This document shows, piece by piece, positions 58,010 to 64,000 of a stretch of DNA of 64,000 nucleotides. Source of the stretch: Mangifera indica (Eukaryota; Streptophyta; Magnoliopsida; Sapindales; Anacardiaceae); the NCBI RefSeq assembly GCF_011075055.1, contig NC_058145.1:1934887-1998886 (forward strand), written 5' to 3'. The notes beneath the pieces were generated by a model. It was not told the DNA's origin. It was given only the letters and a program-made list of their open reading frames with translations, and did not search any database. The first letter of the stretch is position 1. Every line of letters starts with the position of its first letter. Both the position numbers and the translations under genes were made by a program.

Positions 58010-58510
58010 TATATTTTTTTAATTCACATTTTAAATATTCTCTTGCGAATTTTTGTATTCAAGACATATTAAATATATATTTTATATTTTTTAATATTAA
58101 ATAAATATTATTATACTTTTTTATATTTTATAAATTTTTTATAATACAAAAATATCTTTTATATGTTTAATTAATTCTCATAATATTACAACTATATAAA
58201 ACAAAAATCTTAATTTTCTATTATCTAAATTCCGAATTTCTTTCAATAATTTTTTATAATAATTGAATGTGAATTATATATTATATTATATTAGATTTAA
58301 TAATTAATTAAATAATTTATATTTAAATTATTAACTTAAAAACTTATAAAAAGTGTTAAAATTATTATTACTATTATCGTATTTTTAAAAATATATTATT
58401 AACAATGTCTTATATTAAACCCGTATATACATATTCTATATATAAATTTATAACTTTTTTTATAAATATAGTTTTCACTATTTATTATATTATATTTATA
58501 TAATTCTGGT
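58010..58510 (+). repeat. AT-rich dispersed repeat family E, copy 2
   Basis: Collinear with 500-1040: ACAAAAATATCTTTTATATG, TTAATTAATTCTCATAATAT, TGTTAAAATTATTATTACTA and CCCGTATATACATATTC occur in the same order. Confidence 0.5.
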
Positions 58511-59415
58511 ATTATTTTTTTTCGTTCCTCATATATCAACTGGACTGGAGGATGCGCTTATTGTCTGGTACTGGTGGGTCTTGGCCGGTTGCTTGTTTAA
58601 CTGAGTCAAATTCTATTAGGTTATGTGATGATGCTAATTGTCTTTTATTTATCATTTTTATTATTTTAAGTTTGTAAATAAATCAGATTCCATTTCACCT
58701 TATCTCAGTCCATTATAATTATAACTACTTTCAAATTTAATTGTCAAAGGAAGGACGGGGTTATTTGGTTTTCTAGAATTGGTGTTTGGATGCTAAGAAA
58801 ATTTAGTGAGAAATCTGCGCTATATAATGGCTGTCCTTTTGCTAATCATTTAAAGGTTCAAACCCAAATATCCTTCATGAAAGATTTGATATCCCATTAA
58901 TTTTACTATTTTTTAATATTTGTCTTGGCTTTAAAGTTGTTTATATTTTTTTAAGTCATTTCTTGGGCTTCTTATACATATCAGCCTGTAAAGCCCAATG
59001 GCCTTGAATTTGTTTCCTACGTATCATTTATTCTAATTTGTGGAATGGGTATTAGGGATGAATTTAAACAAAATCGAATCAAACTAAAGACCATTTTGAC
59101 TTAAGATTAAATCTTCAATGCTCAATTGAATTTTGAATTCATTTAAAATGGTGCAGAGTATCATTAAAGGGCTAATGCTGAGTAAATTATATTGTTGGAA
59201 GGATGAGTAATACTGTCGATAACTCATGAAAAACTTAATTTCCAAAAGTCTCGAATCCAAGTCTTCTTTATGAAAATTTTAATACTCTGTTAATTTTACT
59301 AATCCCTAATGTTATTCTTGCCTTTAGAGTTGTCTAGCTTCTTCTGAATATCAGCCGGTAGAGCCCAATGGCCTTGAATTTGTTTCCTACATATAATTTA
59401 TTCTAATTTGTGTAA

Positions 59416-60269
59416 AGACAAAACACTATTTCCCACCCAAGTTTAGATGCGATTTCAAAGTCATACCTATGAGATTTAAAAAATCTGAAATCCCACTTAT
59501 TGATCAATTGAAGTTAAAATTTTCAATTAAATATAAAGATAAAATCGTCATTTTACTAATAATATTAAAAAAAATATAAAATTTATTACATTTTTCTCTT
59601 CTAAGTTTTAAAAACTAACATTTCACCCCTTCAAAAGTTTTTAAACTTTGAAAAATCACATTCCTCCCCCCCCCCCCCCCCCAAAACCTTTGAATTTTTT
59701 TCTTTCCCTCCAACCACTTTCTCCGACGATTTGGAAAAGACGACAATGAAGCTTGTTCACCAACGAAGAGATCTGGATCTCTTCGTCGGCAAAGAACGAA
59801 GAGATCTGGGTGAAGAGATTCTAGATCTCTTTGTCGATGAGGAGATCTGGACCCTTTATTGATAAAAAGATCTAGATCTCTTTGCCCAGATCTTGTTGAT
59901 CTCTTCGTCTTTGACGAAAAGATCCATTCCAGATTTGTATATGTGCATCGACCAACGGTTTAGGGTAGAGAGTGGAGGTCATCGACTCCGGAGATGGTGG
60001 CTGGAGAGGTGAAGAAAAAATTTGGGGGAAAAATGTGACTTTTCAAAGTTAGAAAACTTTAGTTAGGGGTGAAGTTGTTAGTTTTTAAAATTTAGAAGGA
60101 AAAATAAATAAATTTTATATATTTTAATATTATTAATAAAATGATGATTTTACCCTAATTGAAAATTTTAACAATAGTTACATTATGGGTGAAACTTCAG
60201 GTTTTTCAAACTTCATGAGTATGACTTTGAGAACATATTTAAACTTAGGTGGGAAATAGTCCTTTGGTC
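59416..60269 (+). mobile_element. MULE-type non-autonomous element family C, copy 3
   Basis: An 854-bp element flanked by a perfect 9-bp duplication TTTGTGTAA (59407-59415 and 60270-60278). The inverted ends share ACTATTTCCCACC(C/T)AAGTTTA. Near the middle it holds repeated GAAGAGATCT/AGATCTCTTCGTC words in both orientations (about 59760-59935). The neighbouring unit of the host duplication gives the near-empty site (TTTGTGGAATGGG). No transposase is encoded. Confidence 0.85.
59666..59682 (+). repeat. Poly-C run of 17
   Basis: Seventeen consecutive C residues inside the MULE-type element. Its sister copy at 43610 has a G21 run in its other half. Confidence 0.8.
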
Positions 60270-60763
60270 TTTGTGTAATGGTTATTAGGGATTGATTCAA
60301 ACAAAATCAAACCAAACCGGAGGCCAACTCAACTTGGGATTAAATTTACAATGCTCAGTTCAATTTTGAATTCATTTGAACTGGTGCACAGAATGATGGA
60401 AGGGTTAACAGTGAGATAAAACTATGTCGTTGGAATAATGAATAATATTGCGAACAACCCATGAAAAACTTAATTTCCAAAAGGGAAATTATTATTATTT
60501 TATTTCATAAAGCCAAGTTCACTTTCACAACATCTTCTGTAGGACTCGGCCACAGATCAAAATACACATTTAGAAAGGGATTTTTTTTTTTTGGGGGTAA
60601 ACTTCTGACATAATTTTATTATTCACTTCCCTCCCCTGGACTTGCTGCATTGATTCCTTATCTGCACATACAAATGACAAAAATAATCAGTACTGTATTA
60701 CAGATCAAGCTTCCAAATGCAGGAATATACTTAGTTAATGGCATTAATCAAGTATGCATACGA

Positions 60764-61057
60764 TCAATTAGCACAGTCCAGAGGTGGGAGATTGCACTGT
60801 GAAGGCAAGCGAGCTGAAATCCTAATGGTGTTGCAAAAACAGCCGTGGTCCACAGACTGGAGAGCATTGCAGCACTCGGCACTAGGGCTGGCGCTATTAG
60901 TACCAGGCACCACAAACGGGGCGCACACGTTGAGGTTGTTGAGCTCGGAGGCGCAGCTCTGTGAGGTGGCCATCTGGGTCTGCGCGGCAACTGCTATGAG
61001 CAAGACAAGCAATGCAGCTTGCGAGCTCAGATACACCAGAGACTTGAGACCTGCCAT
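60764..61057 (-). CDS. FIL1/A9-type tapetal lipid transfer protein
   Basis: Small secreted eight-cysteine protein of the stamen-specific FIL1/A9 group (type III-like nsLTP), known in other plants from the anther tapetum, where members contribute lipids to the pollen wall. Single exon, 97 aa: signal peptide of about 33 residues (LLVLLIAVAAQ), then C-x9-C-x16-CC-x9-C-x1-C-x12-C-x6-C starting at C35. Diagnostic strings are NVCAPFVVPG, AECCNALQ and CFCNTIRISARLPSQCNLPP. It ends DCAN-TGA at 60764-60766. A TATA box lies 65-72 nt upstream. It shares the fold but not the spacing of the LTP at 48695, so the two are not a recent duplication. Expression in anthers is inferred from the family only. Confidence 0.88.
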   Translation of the reverse strand: MAGLKSLVYLSSQAALLVLLIAVAAQTQMATSQSCASELNNLNVCAPFVVPGTNSASPSAECCNALQSVDHGCFCNTIRISARLPSQCNLPPLDCAN

Positions 61058-61121
61058 GTTTAGCTACAAAAACTGTTTTTCTTCTGAGATCTTGATGGCT
61101 AAGTTTCTCAGGTTTCACTTA

Positions 61122-61129
61122 TATTTATA
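61122..61129 (-). promoter_or_regulatory. TATA box of FIL1-like gene
   Basis: TATAAATA on the minus strand, 65 nt upstream of the start codon at 61057, predicting a leader of about 35-40 nt. Confidence 0.65.
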
Positions 61130-61139
61130 CTGGTTTTGG

Positions 61140-62046
61140 AGATAGTACGAGAAGTGTTTTTGCATGAGTTAACTGACTAAAGGTTCTGAGCTCATCGCAA
61201 TGGTGTTGAACTATGTAGAACAGAATTGGAATAGTGGAAATGCAAAAACAAAAATTTTTTATATGTATTTTTAAAAAAATTTAAGAAATAAAAACATGGA
61301 AAAACATAAATAGGAAAATATTTTTTTTGTATGAATATCAATTTTATAAAAAATATATAATAATACTAGATACATAACTTTTTGTATAAATGATAATGTG
61401 TCATCATGTGATTGGTTGATGTGCATATAAGATTGCTAGAAAATATAACAACCTATATTTCTTAAGAAAGAGGTGAAATATATAACTTTTTAGCTATAAT
61501 AATGTATACATTAAACCAACTTGGTCTATCAACCGACAATTAAATAAATAGTATTTGTCAAACTTGATGAAACTGATTTTTTGAGTGTTCGCCGATGATT
61601 AGAGAAATTGAAAATTGAAAGGAGATAAGTTTTAACACATTGGAGAGGAGAGAAACTTCAGATGCCAGAAAGGTGATGAGATGAAATCAGAATCAGAGTT
61701 TAAAATTGTGAAGAAGAGTGAAACATAAAATTTATTTTTAGATGAGTAAAAAGAAAACACATTTCAGGTTTTTTTTTTTATATTTCTGAAATACCTTCAA
61801 AATATTTCATATCAGTTTTAGGGTGTTTAAAAAATGGAAGGTGTTGAATTATAGGGAAGGAGTTATAAGATACAATATAGGATATAAATAGAAGCTATCC
61901 TTTATGTAATGACCGAGGCCGTAAATAATTCTGCTTTGGATTTTAAAAAGAACAAACAATCTAGTTGAGATTCATCTAGGAGATCTTAGGAGTGGCACTG
62001 ACAGGAAAGGTACTAATCTGAAAGAATCACTAAGAGAACAAAAACT
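61140..62046. other. Intergenic between FIL1-like and PMT genes
   Basis: AT-rich. A half copy of family A (about 61355-61435, AATGTGTCATCATGTGATTG) is the only repeat. The right end should contain the 3' UTR of the PMT gene and the left end the FIL1-like promoter. Confidence 0.4.
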
Positions 62047-64000
62047 TCATGAAGATTTCAGTCCAGTATGATCAGTGGGAGCATCAGCAGTCCAGTACAA
62101 CTTCACCGCAAAAAGAAGCTTCTCCCTCTGACGAGGCCCATCTTCATGATCAACCATTTGGCTATCCCAATTCATGGTATCTGCAATCTTCTTTATCTTC
62201 ACTAGAATATCGACATCATCACGAAAGATTACACTTCCTTCGGGTCTTAGAATTCGATCCATCTCTAGCAAAATGTCTTCCATTTCACATCTGAAACACA
62301 AAAGCTTATATTAAAACACTGAAGGGTTCATAGATTTATCCCTGGATTTGCCCTTATAAGTATACAAATTACCTGTTTTTGTAGAGACTAAACACTGAGT
62401 CTGCATGAATAAGGTCATAAGTTCTAGGATAAGTAGACATTGCCTCACACCTGCAACAAAGAATGTATAAGATATTAGAAAATTTTCTGATATGGCTGAC
62501 ATTAATTATAATTTGTGTTTAATAAATTCAGGTGATTTAATAGGCAAATTTTAATTTATAGATAAACTGATATGATTAATAAACAAAAACGCTACACATA
62601 GTGGGTAGAAGATTTAGTTAGACTTTTGAAGTTTTGAACCTTCAATAGAAGGGCCTATTTAAAGCTATAACTCATACAAGTTTTTCTATATCTTTAATTT
62701 CGATTTTGTATTTTGATATTCTATATGTTATACATAGTTATGATTGATCAAAATTAAGTTTAATATCAAACACTCAATATTGCATATATAAATATAAATA
62801 AGTAATATTATGTGTAACTGTTTTGAGAATGCAAATGAATATTAACTTATGCATATTATTATGTGATTAGGTATTACTTTATTTTTAATTAAAAATTATT
62901 TAATCAAATGATAACACATACTAAATATATATCTATTTATATATTTAAAGAGGGTATCATGAATATATGTAATCAAAACTAAAAAGTTTGTGAGCTTTAC
63001 CAGTTCTGATATGTTCCTATTAATCCCCTCTCATATATGACTCCAAGAGCATTGAGCTTGGCCTCAACAGGAACCACATTCATCACCCAAACTGGCAGAT
63101 CAATGAGAGCAGCTGCAAATCCACCTAAGTTGGCATTCATGTCTAGCAGATTTCGATATCTCCCCGCTTGTGCCAATTGTTTGTTCACTTGTTTATAATA
63201 AGACACCCTCCTCTTCCATAGTTCTGAATTTTCTCTGAAACTTTCAGGCGTTACTCCTTTCAGGGTTCCTCTACCAATCCTTGGTGGAATTGCGTTTAGT
63301 CTCCCAGGCCATTTCGCAAGCTCCCCACCAGCAATCTCTTGATTGCTTGAAACCTCGGGCAACCGAATCAAACAAGTCTCCATATCTGTATACCTGAGAA
63401 ATGTAATAAAGATGAGGGTTATCAAACAGTTTATGGAAGAAACAGGCTATTAAAATGGAAAGACTAGAAATGCAAAAGCACAAACCAGGCTTTGTCAGGA
63501 TCCTGAGCGGGGCAGAAGGGTGGGTTCTGGCTAAGTTTGCGGTTTGCTTTACAATTCAAATGATTGACAGGTTTTTGCCATATAGCAATATCATCTTTGT
63601 CAAATAACTTTTTCCAGCAAAGGCTATTAGCTACATTTTCAATAGAAGTTTGTTCAGCACTCAAATCCTCCTTTGTTCTTTCCCAGCCTTTCCAATATTT
63701 CTTCCAATTGATTGGCGGACCAGACAGAATCCAGTACCCTCCTGGCCGTAGAACTCGATCAACTTCAATCAAATAAATTCCACCTGTAAACCCACCATGA
63801 AAATCTTCATATCAAAGCCAATATGAACACAGTAATGGTACAAAATTTTGTTAAGGTAAGTAATTAATTACCATACTGGTTCCATGGAATGAGGCAGCGA
63901 GAGCAGTGAGCCATGTCAAAAGCTCTGGAGGGATAAGGAAGTCTCTTTGAAGCAAGAACTCCGATCAAAGCAGGAACCCCCCGCTCGAGAGCAAATTGAA
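62047..64000 (-). CDS. PMT15/16-like probable methyltransferase, 3' part
   Basis: Type II Golgi membrane protein of the plant DUF248/PMT family, linked to pectin or wall-polysaccharide methylation (QUA2 relatives). Only the C-terminal exons are in the window: 63872-64000 (continues outside), 63486-63783, 63001-63393, 62373-62450 and 62047-62290 with stop at 62047-62049. Donors, acceptors and phases agree. Motifs in order: [33 protein letters not shown] (family signature), [35 protein letters not shown], a SAM-site-like [57 protein letters not shown] and [32 protein letters not shown] text and VEAKLN point to the PMT15/16 subgroup. The signal anchor and first methyltransferase motifs lie beyond base 64000. 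Confidence 0.9.
62800..62958. repeat. Family A mini-repeat in PMT intron
   Basis: Between coding exons 62373-62450 and 63001-63393: AGTAATATTATGTGTAACTG, the core TATTATGTGATTAGGTATTA and the right arm CTAAATATATATCTATTTAT. Confidence 0.5.

Larger units (their letters stand above)
58978..60490 (+). repeat. Tandem duplication interrupted by a MULE-type element
   Basis: Unit 1 (about 58978-59335) and unit 2 (about 59336-60490 including the insertion) both contain AGCCCAATGGCCTTGAATTT, TTTATTCTAATTTGTG, GATTAAAT(C/T)TTCAATGCTCA-like text and ATGAAAAACTTAATTTCCAA. Unit 2 has 854 bp inserted after TTTGTGTAA. Confidence 0.75.

Noticed and set aside
60738..61145. Plus-strand open frame of 135 codons
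   Set aside because: Exactly opposite the FIL1-like LTP, which has a signal peptide, the eight-cysteine pattern and a TATA box.
1..64000. CRISPR arrays, operons, prophage or bacterial origin
   Set aside because: Introns, plant gene families, a plant nuclear tRNA without CCA, and MITEs show eukaryotic plant DNA; no regularly spaced direct repeats were seen.

Overview
The window is nuclear DNA from a flowering plant, most likely a eudicot. Its genes are multi-exon with GT-AG introns and match plant-only or plant-typical families (CEN/TFL1-type PEBP, XBAT-type ankyrin-RING ligase, HD-ZIP IV, IQD, PMT methyltransferase, PORR, plant lipid transfer proteins). The DNA between them is very AT-rich and filled with small transposons. 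The sequence alone does not fix the species.

Layout, left to right. 1-5.2 kb: AT-rich repeats. 5.3-6.6 kb (+): four-exon CENTRORADIALIS/TFL1-like floral repressor. 7.2-11.9 kb (-): ten-exon XBAT33-like ankyrin/RING E3 ligase. 12-22 kb: gene desert with a Tourist-like MITE, a diverged ~390-bp tandem array broken by a Ty3/gypsy pol fragment, a GC-richer island and many short palindromic repeats. 22.3-23.3 kb (-): broken PORR-domain gene. 24.3-29 kb (-): eight-coding-exon HD-ZIP class IV homeobox gene (ANL2/HDG7 type) with a long 5' leader. 33.8-41.5 kb (+): dead copy of ribosomal protein eL24, split by two head-to-head hAT transposons. 43.6-44.4 kb: MULE-type element. 45.6-47.4 kb (+): rhomboid-like gene with an altered catalytic residue. 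47.5 kb (-): tRNA-Val(AAC). 48.7-49.0 kb (+): type-1-like nsLTP. 50.6-55.1 kb (-): IQD calmodulin-binding scaffold. 55.3-60.5 kb: MULE, Tourist-like MITE, AT-rich repeats, and a second MULE inserted in one unit of a tandem duplication. 60.8-61.1 kb (-): FIL1/A9-type tapetal LTP. 62.0-64.0 kb (-): 3' half of a PMT15/16-like methyltransferase that runs off the window.

The genes do not form a pathway; this is an ordinary gene neighbourhood. The most interesting signals are: a rhomboid with Asn in place of the catalytic His; a CEN-like protein with Ser in place of the near-invariant Trp, at the last base of exon 2; the palindromic pair of hAT elements that killed an eL24 copy; a MULE family with clean 9-bp target duplications and a paralogous near-empty site; and a palindromic mini-element present about 17 times, including in introns of four genes. 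I found no evidence of a new multi-gene system. All exon borders are hand-made from splice signals, reading-frame continuity and remembered family sequences.
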